In this document: positions 7,419 to 16,432 of the stretch, one piece after another
How the letters are laid out: each line of letters opens with the position of its first letter
Position numbering within the stretch: the first letter of the stretch is position 1
DNA from: Flavobacterium gelatinilyticum
GTDB taxonomy: Bacteria > Bacteroidota > Bacteroidia > Flavobacteriales > Flavobacteriaceae
Assembly: GCF_027111295.1 (NCBI RefSeq)
Contig: NZ_CP114287.1
Coordinates: 5,518,001 to 5,582,000, forward strand
Reading direction: 5' to 3'
DNA: 64,000 nt
The notes under the pieces: generated by a model
Databases searched by the model: none
The model's input: the letters and a program-made list of their open reading frames with translations, nothing else
Told to the model about the DNA's origin: nothing
Position numbers and translations under genes: made by a program

Positions 7419-8150
7419 TTATTTTAACCATTTGTCTACAATGGTTTTAAATGTTTCTTTATATTGTTCACCAACTGTAATTTCGGTTTTTCCAATTATA
7501 ATTGAATTTTTGGTAATCGCATTGATTTTGTCAAGAGCCACAATAAAGGATCGGTGTACTCTCATGAATTTGGCAGAAGGAAGTTTTTCTTCTAAAGCTT
7601 TTAAGGAAATAAGTGACATCACCGCTTTTTGATTATCATCAAGATGCACTTTTACGTAATCTTTTAAACTTTCGATGTATAAAATATCCTTTAGCGAAAT
7701 GCGGACCCATTGGTATTCGACTTTTAAAAAGATAAATTCATCGTCGGCAGAAATAGTCTGGAAATTATTGGAAGCTTCTTCGGTTATCTGAAGCACTTTG
7801 TTGGCAGCACGTAAAAATTCTTCGTAGCTGAAGGGTTTTAAAAGATAATCGACCGCATTTACCCTGTAACCTTCAATTGCGTAATGATTGTATGCGGTAG
7901 TAAAAACGATTTTTGGCGTTAATCCAGGTTGTTCCTGTAAAAGTCTTGCCAGTTCCATCCCTGTTAAATTGGGCATATTGATGTCGAGAAAGACAAGGTC
8001 TGGTTGTTTTTCTTTGATTAAAGACATGGCTTCAACCGCATTGTCGCAGCTCGCACTTAATTCTAAAAAAGGTGTCTGCTCAATAAAAGTCTGCACCAGT
8101 TTTAAGGCGAGGGGTTCGTCATCGACTGCTATACATTTTAATGTTATCAT
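7419..8150 (-). CDS. LytTR-family response regulator
   Basis: This 243-residue protein has a receiver domain (1-120) with the acidic pair DDE at 10-12, the phosphoacceptor Asp56 in LVFLDINMP and Lys106 in DYLLKPF. A LytTR DNA-binding domain follows (about 140-240; LYIESLKDYVKVHL and FMRVHRSFIV). The start codon overlaps the stop of the histidine kinase gene by one base (ATGA-type junction), so the two are translationally coupled. The kinase-regulator pair lies divergent to an RND efflux operon and is the natural candidate to control it, which is an inference from position only. Confidence 0.93.
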   Translation of the reverse strand: MITLKCIAVDDEPLALKLVQTFIEQTPFLELSASCDNAVEAMSLIKEKQPDLVFLDINMPNLTGMELARLLQEQPGLTPKIVFTTAYNHYAIEGYRVNAVDYLLKPFSYEEFLRAANKVLQITEEASNNFQTISADDEFIFLKVEYQWVRISLKDILYIESLKDYVKVHLDDNQKAVMSLISLKALEEKLPSAKFMRVHRSFIVALDKINAITKNSIIIGKTEITVGEQYKETFKTIVDKWLK

Positions 8151-9193
8151 TAGTCTAAAATTATTTGCAGTTTTACATTGTACATTCCGTTTTTGGCCAG
8201 TCCGGCAATCAATGTATGTTTATGCGGATATATCAAATGCAGTCTGCGTTTTGTATTTGTTAAACCAATTCCGCCTTCATCTGTTACAGACGATTTTTCG
8301 AAATAGGTGTTTTCTACCTCAAATTCCAGATTACTTCCATTTTGTTTCAGTTTAATATGGATTTCGCTTTTATCTGTGGCATGGATTCCGTGTTTGAAGG
8401 CATTTTCTACTAAAGGTAGTAATAACATCGGAACAATTGGATAATCCTGCAGTTTTTCAGGAATATCAGTCGTAATGGTTAATTTGCTGTTGGCGCGAAG
8501 TTTCATCAAAGCAATGAAATCCTTCATAAATTCAGCTTCTTTATGCAGTGTAGTGCGTTCTTCTGTACTATAAAGAAGGTAGCGCATCATTCGGCTCAGG
8601 GTATGAAGTGCATTTCTGGAATCTTCAATATTAGAATACGTAAGCGAATAAATACTGTTGAGCGAATTAAAAAAGAAATGCGGATTAATTTGTGCTTTCA
8701 GCATTGCCAGTTCGGCCATTGTTTTGTCCTGTTCCAGTTTTTGTTTGTGCTGTGCCGCTTTCTGCCAGTATTGGAGCATCGACCAGCTGGTACTGATACC
8801 GAGAACCAATAACGTAAGCATAAAAACGTAATTATCGAAATATGGGTTTCGGTATTTTTTAAAACCTAAAATCAGACTTATTTTATTATGAAGATCTGTT
8901 TGTGATGTATAAATGTAGGCAATAAACTGCATGGCGAAAATAGCAAGAAAAGCCCAAAGCAGATAAGGAGAAGTATTGTCTTTAATAATAGTTTTTGGAA
9001 CTATAATTTTGGCATTCGAATAAAAAAGAATAATGAGTAAAAACAAGATAATCATCTGCCAGAGCCAGAAAACAGCAGGCAGTACCACATTCCACGTAAT
9101 TGGCATGTAGAACAACATAATAAAGCCTAATAATGCCCAGCTGAGAATGTGCAGTCCGGTAAATAAATAAGGTCTGTGAAGGTAAGATGCCAT
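8150..9193 (-). CDS. LytS/YehU-type sensor histidine kinase
   Basis: This 347-residue membrane protein has four predicted transmembrane helices within residues 10-145, a short coiled coil (about 145-165) and the His_kinase domain with the phosphoacceptor in AQINPHFFFNSLNSIY (His172). The ATP-binding N-box is LLPLVENAFKHG and a glycine-rich GGIGLTNTKRRL follows. No extracytoplasmic sensor domain is present, so the signal is probably read in or near the membrane. It pairs with the LytTR regulator just downstream. A 265-bp gap with nested palindromes separates it from the divergent RND operon. Confidence 0.92.
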   Translation of the reverse strand: MASYLHRPYLFTGLHILSWALLGFIMLFYMPITWNVVLPAVFWLWQMIILFLLIILFYSNAKIIVPKTIIKDNTSPYLLWAFLAIFAMQFIAYIYTSQTDLHNKISLILGFKKYRNPYFDNYVFMLTLLVLGISTSWSMLQYWQKAAQHKQKLEQDKTMAELAMLKAQINPHFFFNSLNSIYSLTYSNIEDSRNALHTLSRMMRYLLYSTEERTTLHKEAEFMKDFIALMKLRANSKLTITTDIPEKLQDYPIVPMLLLPLVENAFKHGIHATDKSEIHIKLKQNGSNLEFEVENTYFEKSSVTDEGGIGLTNTKRRLHLIYPHKHTLIAGLAKNGMYNVKLQIILD

Positions 9194-9289
9194 TGCAAAT
9201 TATGTTTTTATTGGCAATATTACAGTTTATTTACATTCGATTAAAAACCAATCGCTCAACATAGAATTACAGTCTCTAAAAACTAGATT

Positions 9290-9349
9290 ACAGCCGATGA
9301 GTTTATGAATTAAACGCTTGTTTAATTTTTAAAAAAGTCCATCGGCTGT
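9290..9349. promoter_or_regulatory. Nested palindromes between the kinase and RND operons
   Basis: ACAGCCGATG (9290-9299) pairs with CATCGGCTGT (9340-9349). Inside lies the perfect operator-like palindrome AATTAAAC-GCTT-GTTTAATT (9308-9327). The inner site looks like a TetR-type operator, and the outer arms could form a cruciform or an RNA hairpin. The rest of the gap (9194-9458) shows nothing clear. Confidence 0.5.
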
Positions 9350-9458
9350 CAGCTTATCTTTATCGATTATCTTTTACTCTTCGTCTATTTGAAAATTTTT
9401 GTGTATTATATTTTATTTCTTTTGTTGTCATATAATCGATAATTACATATTATTTCAA

Positions 9459-10619
9459 ATGAATAAGCAATCATTTTTAAGCATCCTTGCAGCATCACTT
9501 ATTATCGCTTCGTGCGGTAAAAATGATAAATCGGCTCAGGCCGGAGGTGCACCGCAGATTAAAGAATACAAGACTGTAACTTTACAGACAAAATCGGCTA
9601 CTTTAAACAGCGATTTTCCGGCTAGTATCCAGGGACAGCAAAATATAGATATCCGCCCAAGGGTTGAGGGTTACATCGAAAAAATTTTTGTAGATGAAGG
9701 TGCGGTTGTAAAAGCCGGACAGCCTTTATTTAAAATTAGTGCTCCTGAATATGAGCAGCAGGTTCGTACCGCCACGGCAAGCATTAAAAGTGCTCAGGCT
9801 GATTTAAGCGCGGCAAAACTGGCTGTTAATAAAGTAAAACCATTGGTCGAGAAAGGAATCATTAGTAAGTATGATTTAGAATCGGCACAATATACTTATG
9901 AGTCAGCTGTGGCATCTTTAGCTCAGGCAAATGCAGCTTTGGTAAATGCGAAAACCAATTTAGGATATACAACCGTTACAAGTCCTGTAAATGGCGTTGT
10001 GGGGTCGATTCCTTTTCGTTTAGGAAGTCTTGTAAGTTCAAATACAGCAGATGCCTTAACGACTGTTTCTAGTATTGGAAACGTATATGCATACTTCGCG
10101 ATGAACGAAAAAATGCTTTTAAACTTCACTCAAAACAACAACACAGGTGCTTCTTTAACTCAGAAAATCAAAAGTTTACCGGCAGTTTCTTTATTGCTTT
10201 CAGATGGTTCTGCTTATGATGAAAAAGGACACATCGAAACTGTAAATGGATTAATTAATACAGAAACCGGTTCTGTAAATGTGAGAGCACGTTTCCCAAA
10301 CCCAAAAGGAATCATCAGAAGCGGCAGCAGCACAACAGTTCGTATTCCTAATGAAGTGAAAGATGCCATTATCGTGCCTCAAAGTGCCACATTTGAACTT
10401 CAGGATAAGATTTTCGCAGTAGTTTTAGGCAAAGACGGAAAAACCAAAAATGCCAGTATTAAAGTACTAGACAATTCAGCAGGAAATTATTATGTAGTAA
10501 CAAGCGGTTTACAGGCTGGAGATGAAATTGTATTAGAAGGGGTGGCCTCTTTAAAAGAAGGAACTGAAATTAAAGCTCAAAATCAAAAACCGGAGACGGT
10601 TTATGCTGACTTAAAATAA
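9459..10619 (+). CDS. RND efflux periplasmic adaptor lipoprotein (AcrA/MexA type)
   Basis: This 386-residue membrane-fusion protein has a lipoprotein signal ending in LIIASCG (Cys19), so it is probably lipid-anchored. The lipoyl/barrel-sandwich domain shows RVEGYIEKIFVDEGAVVKAG and NLGYTTVTSPVNGVVG, with an alpha-hairpin between (about 100-165). C-terminal beta-barrel segments follow. It links the inner-membrane pump to the outer-membrane channel. I chose the ATG at 9459, because the frame extends to 9399 only through sequence unlike a signal peptide. The pump gene starts 5 bases after its stop. Confidence 0.93.
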   Translation: MNKQSFLSILAASLIIASCGKNDKSAQAGGAPQIKEYKTVTLQTKSATLNSDFPASIQGQQNIDIRPRVEGYIEKIFVDEGAVVKAGQPLFKISAPEYEQQVRTATASIKSAQADLSAAKLAVNKVKPLVEKGIISKYDLESAQYTYESAVASLAQANAALVNAKTNLGYTTVTSPVNGVVGSIPFRLGSLVSSNTADALTTVSSIGNVYAYFAMNEKMLLNFTQNNNTGASLTQKIKSLPAVSLLLSDGSAYDEKGHIETVNGLINTETGSVNVRARFPNPKGIIRSGSSTTVRIPNEVKDAIIVPQSATFELQDKIFAVVLGKDGKTKNASIKVLDNSAGNYYVVTSGLQAGDEIVLEGVASLKEGTEIKAQNQKPETVYADLK

Positions 10620-10624
10620 AAAAA

Positions 10625-13600
10625 ATGTTTAAAAAATTTATACAACGACCAGTACTCTCGACTGTAATATCTGTTATTATAGTCATATTAGGTGTTTTAG
10701 GCCTAATTGAGTTACCGATTTCTCAATATCCGGATATTGCACCGCCAACCGTAAACGTGGCAGCAAGTTATACAGGAGCCAATGCCGATGTGGTATTAAA
10801 AAGTATTGTAATTCCGCTGGAAGAGCAGATCAATGGTGTAGAGAATATGACCTACATGACTTCTACAGCAACCAATGACGGAAATGCATCGATCAAAATT
10901 TTCTTTAAAGTAGGAACCAATCCTGACTTAGCAGCGGTAAACGTTCAGAACAGGGTTTCTAGAGCAACAAGTTTATTACCTGTAGAGGTAACTCAGGCGG
11001 GGGTTACGGTAACCAAAAGCCAGAGTAGTAACTTATTGATTTTCTCTTTATACAGTGATGATAAAGCGTACGATCAGACGTTTTTACAGAATTATGCAAA
11101 AATTAACCTTGTACCACAAATCCAGCGTGTTGTTGGGGTAGGAGATGTAACCGTTTTTGGTGCCAAAGATTACTCGATGAGAATCTGGCTGAAACCGGAT
11201 GTAATGCAGCAATACAAACTGATTCCGAGTGATATTTCGGCTGCCCTTGCAGAGCAGAATATTGAGGCGGCACCGGGTAAATTTGGTGAAAACGGAAATC
11301 AGGCTTTTCAATATGTAATTAAATATAAAGGGCGTTTAACAAGCGCTCAGGAATTTGAAAATATCGTTATCAAATCTGTTGGAAACGGGCAGATGCTTCG
11401 TCTTAAAGATGTTGCTAAAGTTGAGTTAGGATCTTTAAGCTATGCTTCAACGATTAAAACAAACGGTGTAGAATCGGCAGCGATGGCCATCAGCCAGACT
11501 CCGGGATCGAATGCACGTGACGTAATCAACAACTCTAAAAAACTGATTGAAGAAGCAGCAAAGAATTTCCCGAAAGGGGTTAAGTATACCACAATGGTAG
11601 ACGTTAACGACAACCTTGATGCCTCAATTGAAAAGGTAATCCATACTTTGATCGAAGCTTTTATTCTGGTTTTTATCGTAGTATTTATTTTCCTTCAGGA
11701 TTTCAGATCGACTTTAATTCCGGCTATTGCAGTTCCGGTGGCGATTGTGGGTACTTTCTTTTTCCTGAATTTATTCGGATTTACGATTAACTTACTTACG
11801 CTGTTTGCGATGGTACTGGCAATTGGTATTGTGGTCGATGATGCGATTGTGGTCGTGGAGGCCGTTCACGCCAAATTAGACCACGGCTATAAATCGGCTA
11901 AAAAAGCAACAATCGATGCGATGGACGAAATTTCCGGAGCGATTATTTCGATTACACTGGTAATGGCGGCGGTATTTATTCCGGTAACCTTTATCACAGG
12001 ATCAACAGGGGTTTTCTACAAACAGTTTGGTATTACACTGGCTGTTGCGATTATTCTTTCGGCAGTTAACGCTTTGACTTTGAGTCCTGCTTTGTGTGCG
12101 CTTTTACTGAAACCACACGCAGACGATCATAAACATAAAAGTTATTTGCAGCGTTTTTATACCGCGTTTAACGTTGCTTTTGACAGAGTAACCCAAAAAT
12201 ACAAACGTTCGGTTAGTTTCCTTTCGGTTAAAAAATGGATTCCAATTGCCTCAATTGTTATTGCAGGTCTGGCTTTATTTTATATGATGAAAACTACGCC
12301 GTCTGCCTTCGTACCATCTGAGGATCAGGGAACCGTTTTCGCAAACATCAGTTTACCGCCATCTGCTTCGATGGAACGTTCTGATATTATTGCCAAAAGA
12401 GTAGACAGTATTGCCAAAACCATTCCGGGAGTTAAAAATACCCTTCGTATTGTAGGACAAAACTTTACAGCCGGAGCGGGTAGTGCTTATAGTATGGTTA
12501 TCGTAAAATTAAAACCTTGGGATCAACGTGATTTAAGTGTTGATGATGTAATTGGACAGCTTTTTGCTAAAACCAGCGGTATTCGCGAAGCCAATATTTT
12601 CTTTATTTCGCCTCCAACTATCCAAGGTTTTGGACAAAGCGGGGGGTTTGAATTCCAGTTACAGGATAAAGGAGGACATACAACAGCTGAGTTCTTTAAA
12701 GTAAATAACGAATTTCTGGCTAAATTATCTGAACGTCCTGAAATTCAATATGCAACAACACCATTTAACCCTGGTTTCCCGCAGTATATGATGGATATTA
12801 ATTTGGCAAAAGCCAAAGATGCAGGAGTTTCGGTAAACACGATTTTATCGACTATGCAGGGGTATTATGGCGGATTGTACGCTTCGAACTTCAATAAATT
12901 CGGTAAGCAATACCGTGTTATGATTCAGGCTTCACCGGAATTTAGAACCAATACACAGGGATTAAATAAAATCTTTGTTCGTAACAGTGCAGGAACTATG
13001 GCACCAATTACGGAGTTTGTAAAAATGACCAGAGTATTTGGACCGGAATCAATTTCAAGATTTAACTTGTTTACTTCTATTGCAATTACCGGAGCACCAA
13101 AACCGGGATTTAGTTCAGGAGATGCTATTAAAGCTATTCAGGAAGTAGCGGCAGAAAATCTTCCTGCGGGTTATGGTTATGAGTTTTCGGGTTTAACGCG
13201 TGAGGAATTGGCATCAGGAAGTGAAACGATATTCATTTTTATCCTGTGTCTCGTATTCGTTTATTTCTTATTAAGTGCGCAGTACGAAAGTTATATTTTA
13301 CCATTTGCAGTATTATTCTCGATTCCGTTTGGATTAGCGGGAGCGTATTTGTTCTCGATTATATTCAAATTGAACAGTAATATTTACCTGCAGATTTCCT
13401 TAATCATGCTTATCGGACTTCTGGCGAAGAATGGTATTTTGATTGTCGAATTTGCCCTTGACAGAAGAAAGAAAGGTCTGCCTATTGTTCAGGCTGCAAT
13501 TGAAGGAGCTGTAGCACGTTTGCGTCCTATTTTGATGACTTCGTTCGCTTTTATTTTAGGATTGGTTCCATTAATGTTTGCGACAGGAGCCGGAGCGGTT

Positions 13601-13792
13601 GGTAATAAATCGATTGGTACAGGAGCCGTAGGAGGAATGTTGATTGGAACTATTTTAGGGGTATTTGTTATTCCGGTTCTGTTTATCATTTTCCAGAGTT
13701 TACAGGAAAAAATAAGCGGTCCTGCAAAAGACGGCTACGATGACGACGATGATGAAGAGGAAATACAGTTACTAGAAGCTCACAAAGAGTAA
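10625..13792 (+). CDS. RND multidrug efflux pump (AcrB/MexB type, HAE1)
   Basis: This 1055-residue inner-membrane transporter is full length. It starts MFKKFIQRPVLSTVISVIIV (TM1) and has SQYPDIAPPTVNV, two large periplasmic loops and twelve helices. TM4 carries the proton-relay aspartates in GIVVDDAIVVVE (about 405), and TM10 has the matching lysine in MLIGLLAKNGILIVEFA. The periplasmic pore segment GFGQSGGFEFQLQD is also typical. The protein ends in an acidic tail (DGYDDDDDEEEIQ) beyond the usual end. It is the middle gene of a three-gene efflux operon. Substrates cannot be read from sequence; drugs, detergents and plant phenolics are typical. Confidence 0.96.
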   Translation: MFKKFIQRPVLSTVISVIIVILGVLGLIELPISQYPDIAPPTVNVAASYTGANADVVLKSIVIPLEEQINGVENMTYMTSTATNDGNASIKIFFKVGTNPDLAAVNVQNRVSRATSLLPVEVTQAGVTVTKSQSSNLLIFSLYSDDKAYDQTFLQNYAKINLVPQIQRVVGVGDVTVFGAKDYSMRIWLKPDVMQQYKLIPSDISAALAEQNIEAAPGKFGENGNQAFQYVIKYKGRLTSAQEFENIVIKSVGNGQMLRLKDVAKVELGSLSYASTIKTNGVESAAMAISQTPGSNARDVINNSKKLIEEAAKNFPKGVKYTTMVDVNDNLDASIEKVIHTLIEAFILVFIVVFIFLQDFRSTLIPAIAVPVAIVGTFFFLNLFGFTINLLTLFAMVLAIGIVVDDAIVVVEAVHAKLDHGYKSAKKATIDAMDEISGAIISITLVMAAVFIPVTFITGSTGVFYKQFGITLAVAIILSAVNALTLSPALCALLLKPHADDHKHKSYLQRFYTAFNVAFDRVTQKYKRSVSFLSVKKWIPIASIVIAGLALFYMMKTTPSAFVPSEDQGTVFANISLPPSASMERSDIIAKRVDSIAKTIPGVKNTLRIVGQNFTAGAGSAYSMVIVKLKPWDQRDLSVDDVIGQLFAKTSGIREANIFFISPPTIQGFGQSGGFEFQLQDKGGHTTAEFFKVNNEFLAKLSERPEIQYATTPFNPGFPQYMMDINLAKAKDAGVSVNTILSTMQGYYGGLYASNFNKFGKQYRVMIQASPEFRTNTQGLNKIFVRNSAGTMAPITEFVKMTRVFGPESISRFNLFTSIAITGAPKPGFSSGDAIKAIQEVAAENLPAGYGYEFSGLTREELASGSETIFIFILCLVFVYFLLSAQYESYILPFAVLFSIPFGLAGAYLFSIIFKLNSNIYLQISLIMLIGLLAKNGILIVEFALDRRKKGLPIVQAAIEGAVARLRPILMTSFAFILGLVPLMFATGAGAVGNKSIGTGAVGGMLIGTILGVFVIPVLFIIFQSLQEKISGPAKDGYDDDDDEEEIQLLEAHKE

Positions 13793-13810
13793 AATTTAAT
13801 TAAAACAGAG

Positions 13811-15217
13811 ATGACGAATAGTTCAAATAAATATATTCTTCTGATAATGACAGCCGCACTTTTAAGCGCGTGCTCCGTTACCAAAAAATACGAACGCCCA
13901 GCTGCACTCTCGACCGACAAGCTGTATCGTGATGAGGCTTCTGCCGATTCTACTACAATTGCCGATATGCCGTGGCAGAGTGTTTTTAAAGATGAAAAAC
14001 TAAATGCATTAATTCAGAAAGGTTTAGACCAAAATCTTAATTTGAAGAATGCAATAGAAAATATCGTACAGGCAAGAGCTTCTTTGCGTCAGAGTAAATT
14101 GGCTTATTACCCAACTTTAAATCTGGATGCAAGTGTAACGCGTAATAAACAATCACAGGCAGGACTTAACTTTCCTCCCGGGATTAATATCAATACCCTT
14201 ACGACTACCTATAAATTAGGTTTAAGTACATCCTGGGAACTGGATATCTGGGGAAAATTAAGCAGTTCAAAAAGAGCCGCTTTAGCTTCATATTTAGCGA
14301 CCGATGCTGCTAAACAAGCCGTTCAGACTCAATTGATTTCGGATATTGCCAATAATTATTTCCTGTTGCTGGCGTACGACAAACAATTGAAAATTACACA
14401 GGAAACTTTAGAAAGCCGTATTAAAAACGTTGAAACAATTAAAGATTTAAAAGAAGGTGCAATTGTAACCGGAGCGGCTGTGGTTCAGAGTGAAGCGAAT
14501 CAACATGCTGCAGAAGTTTTGATTCCGGATTTGAAACAAAGTATCCGCGAAACTGAAAACACGCTTAACATTTTGCTTGGACAAGGACCCGGGCCAATTG
14601 ACAGAGGTGAGCTTGGAAATCAGATTATCCCTGAAAATATAGCGATCGGAATGCCTTCTCAGTTATTGCAGAACCGTCCTGATGTTCGTCAGGCAGAGTT
14701 TAATTTCAGAGTTGCTTTTGAATCAACAAATCTGGCAAAAAGTTATTTCTATCCAAGTTTGACGCTTACGGCAAGCGGCGGATTTTCGAATTTAGAAATA
14801 AAAGATTTCTTTACAAATTCTATTTTTTATTCGATTATTGGCGGTTTAACGCAGCCTCTTTTCAACCAGGGACAAAATAAAATGCGATTGACAACAGCTC
14901 AGTCTCAACAAGTACAAGCATATAACAACTTTCAGCAAAGTTTGTTAACGGCCGGAACTGAAGTTTCGAATGCTTTGTATGCGTACCAAATGGCAGTTGA
15001 AAAAGAAGATTCGCGAGCAAAACAAATCGAAGCTCTGGAAAAAGCAGTTGATTTTACACAACAATTATTAGAATACAGTTCGGCTACTAATTATACAGAT
15101 GTATTAACATCAGAACAAAACCTTTTGGCAGCCCAGTTAAGCGGTATTAATGATAATCTGCAAAAATTACAAGCAGTAGTTAATCTGTACAGAGCTCTGG
15201 GAGGCGGCTGGAAATAA
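13811..15217 (+). CDS. Outer-membrane efflux channel lipoprotein (OprM/NodT type)
   Basis: This 468-residue protein has a lipoprotein signal ending LLSACSV (Cys21), followed by the OprM-type start KKYERPA and MPWQSVFKDEKLNALI. Two repeats of the outer-membrane efflux domain follow (about 60-265 and 270-465), with LLQNRPDVRQAEF marking the second. It forms the trimeric outer-membrane exit duct for the pump. It starts 18 bases after the pump gene and completes the tripartite system. No terminator follows immediately; the first good hairpin is at 15408. Confidence 0.93.
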   Translation: MTNSSNKYILLIMTAALLSACSVTKKYERPAALSTDKLYRDEASADSTTIADMPWQSVFKDEKLNALIQKGLDQNLNLKNAIENIVQARASLRQSKLAYYPTLNLDASVTRNKQSQAGLNFPPGININTLTTTYKLGLSTSWELDIWGKLSSSKRAALASYLATDAAKQAVQTQLISDIANNYFLLLAYDKQLKITQETLESRIKNVETIKDLKEGAIVTGAAVVQSEANQHAAEVLIPDLKQSIRETENTLNILLGQGPGPIDRGELGNQIIPENIAIGMPSQLLQNRPDVRQAEFNFRVAFESTNLAKSYFYPSLTLTASGGFSNLEIKDFFTNSIFYSIIGGLTQPLFNQGQNKMRLTTAQSQQVQAYNNFQQSLLTAGTEVSNALYAYQMAVEKEDSRAKQIEALEKAVDFTQQLLEYSSATNYTDVLTSEQNLLAAQLSGINDNLQKLQAVVNLYRALGGGWK

Positions 15218-15407
15218 TTTCATAACGGACTCTTAAAAGTGTACGTTTGTCGTTAAAATTGAGCTCTTTGTCTAAATAATAGTACAATACCACAATATTG
15301 AATTACTTTTGACCTGTTTAGATGAAAGGAAATCTAAAGACAAGCAATAAAACTTCCAAATGATCATAGTATTTCGATGATCGCCTTGAATTAAATAAAA
15401 CATGACT

Positions 15408-15440
15408 AAAAAACGCTCCGGAAACGGGGCGTTTTTGTTT
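15408..15440 (+). terminator. Intrinsic terminator
   Basis: AAAACGCTCCG-GAAA-CGGGGCGTTTTTG forms a GC-rich stem with a GAAA tetraloop and a T-run. It could end the RND operon or a separate small RNA. Confidence 0.75.
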
Positions 15441-15513
15441 TATTTTCTAAATACATACGAAACAAGATCGTTGTCATAGTTTTAAACTTTGATAAAGACT
15501 TCTGCACAATCTT

Positions 15514-15607
15514 GTCATTCCGGCTAAAGAAGAAATCGCGCGGCTATTCTACAAAATATAAAGACAATTTTTATCGATTTGTGCGTGTGATTTCTCCTAT
15601 CGGTTAA
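15514..15607. repeat. Repeat family B, degenerate copy (B5)
   Basis: The left arm GTCATTCCGGCTAAAGAAGAAATCGC and right arm GTGTGATTTCTCCTATCGGTTAA resemble the family B arms GTCATTTCGACGAAGGAGAAATCAC and their inverse at 29231, 47100 and 50264. Confidence 0.5.
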
Positions 15608-15785
15608 AAAACATAATTGAAGTGATAAGCACAAAAAAACACTATAATACTAAAACAATCTACATCGCCAAAAAAGCACTTCTCGTCGATTACTTTATGG
15701 CTTCGGTATAATGAATATCCTAAACTTAATTATTGGCATTACTTTCGATTATTATCTATTAGAATTAATATTAAAAACTGAAAAA

Positions 15786-16301
15786 ATGAAAAAGTTACTA
15801 TTCGCCGCAATGTTATTTATGAGTGTATTTTTCGCTCAGGCACAAGTTTCTATAAATGTAAATATCGGAACGCCGCCAAGCTGGGGACCAGAAGGACACG
15901 ACGACAGTAGATATTATTATTTACCTGATATCGATGTCTATTATGATGTAAACCAAAGCGTATTTATTTATGACAATAGCGGAAAATGGATTCGTGAAAA
16001 AAGACTTCCGTCAAAATACAGAAAGTATGATTTGTACGATGGTTATAAAGTAGTTTTAAATGATTATAAAGGAGATGCTCCTTATACGTATCACACAAAA
16101 CACAGAACAAATTATCCAAAAGGATATAAAGGGCAGCCTCAGAAAAACAGAGGAGAAAAACCGGTAAAAAATACGAAATCTCAAAACGGACAAAAATCTG
16201 ATAATAAAGGAAAAGGAAATAACAACGGAAAAGGAAACGGAAAAAACAATAACCAGCATTCCGATAAAAAGAATGGCAGTTCGCAAGGGAATCGTCACTA
16301 A
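15786..16301 (+). CDS. Secreted basic Gly/Asn/Lys-tailed protein, function unknown
   Basis: This 171-residue protein has a signal peptide (MKKLLFAAMLFMSVFFAQAQ) and a roughly 85-residue domain with YYYLPDIDVYYDV, FIYDNSGKWIREKRLP and a KYDLYDGYKVVLNDYKG segment. The last 55 residues are low-complexity and strongly basic (GKGNNNGKGNGKNNNQ). Similar small exported proteins are common in Flavobacteria, but I do not know a function. The basic tail suggests binding to an acidic polymer or surface. I chose the ATG at 15786 because it begins exactly at the signal peptide. A clean terminator follows. Confidence 0.75.
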   Translation: MKKLLFAAMLFMSVFFAQAQVSINVNIGTPPSWGPEGHDDSRYYYLPDIDVYYDVNQSVFIYDNSGKWIREKRLPSKYRKYDLYDGYKVVLNDYKGDAPYTYHTKHRTNYPKGYKGQPQKNRGEKPVKNTKSQNGQKSDNKGKGNNNGKGNGKNNNQHSDKKNGSSQGNRH

Positions 16302-16320
16302 CTAGATTAAACAACCAAAG

Positions 16321-16351
16321 AAAAACGCCTCATTTCAGAGGCGTTTTTTTA
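16321..16351 (+). terminator. Intrinsic terminator after the secreted basic protein
   Basis: AAAAACGCCTC-ATTTCA-GAGGCGTTTTTTT is a perfect stem followed by a T-run. It may also serve the convergent transporter gene at 16428. Confidence 0.85.
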
Positions 16352-16385
16352 TGAAAATATCAAATGATTAACTTTAAAATCAGTA

Positions 16386-16432
16386 TAGTTTTTCACTATT
16401 CACTATTCACTTCTCACTATTTACTTCTCACT
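16386..16432. repeat. Repeat family I: TTCACTATTCAC-type tandem sequence
   Basis: Repeated units of TTCACTATTCACT / CTTCTCACTATTTACTTC are found directly after the transporter stop codon. Related TTCACATTTCACA-rich sequence occurs at 18340-18425, at 27355-27557 and, inside a coding region, at 50476-50516. Confidence 0.6.

Larger units (their letters stand above)
15218..15785. other. 568-bp intergenic region
   Basis: This gap contains a possible promoter (-7-like TACTTTTG at 15304-15311), a terminator hairpin at 15408-15440 and a degenerate copy of repeat family B at 15514-15607. A short frame encoding a 13-residue peptide (MKGNLKTSNKTSK) begins at 15322. No convincing protein gene was seen. 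A small transcript from about 15318 to 15440 is possible but unproven. Confidence 0.4.

Noticed and set aside
15964..16314. Long antisense open frame (116 aa, minus strand) over the secreted basic protein gene
   Set aside because: It mirrors a low-complexity basic coding region, has no recognisable domain and starts in a terminator region; the plus-strand gene with signal peptide is the better reading.
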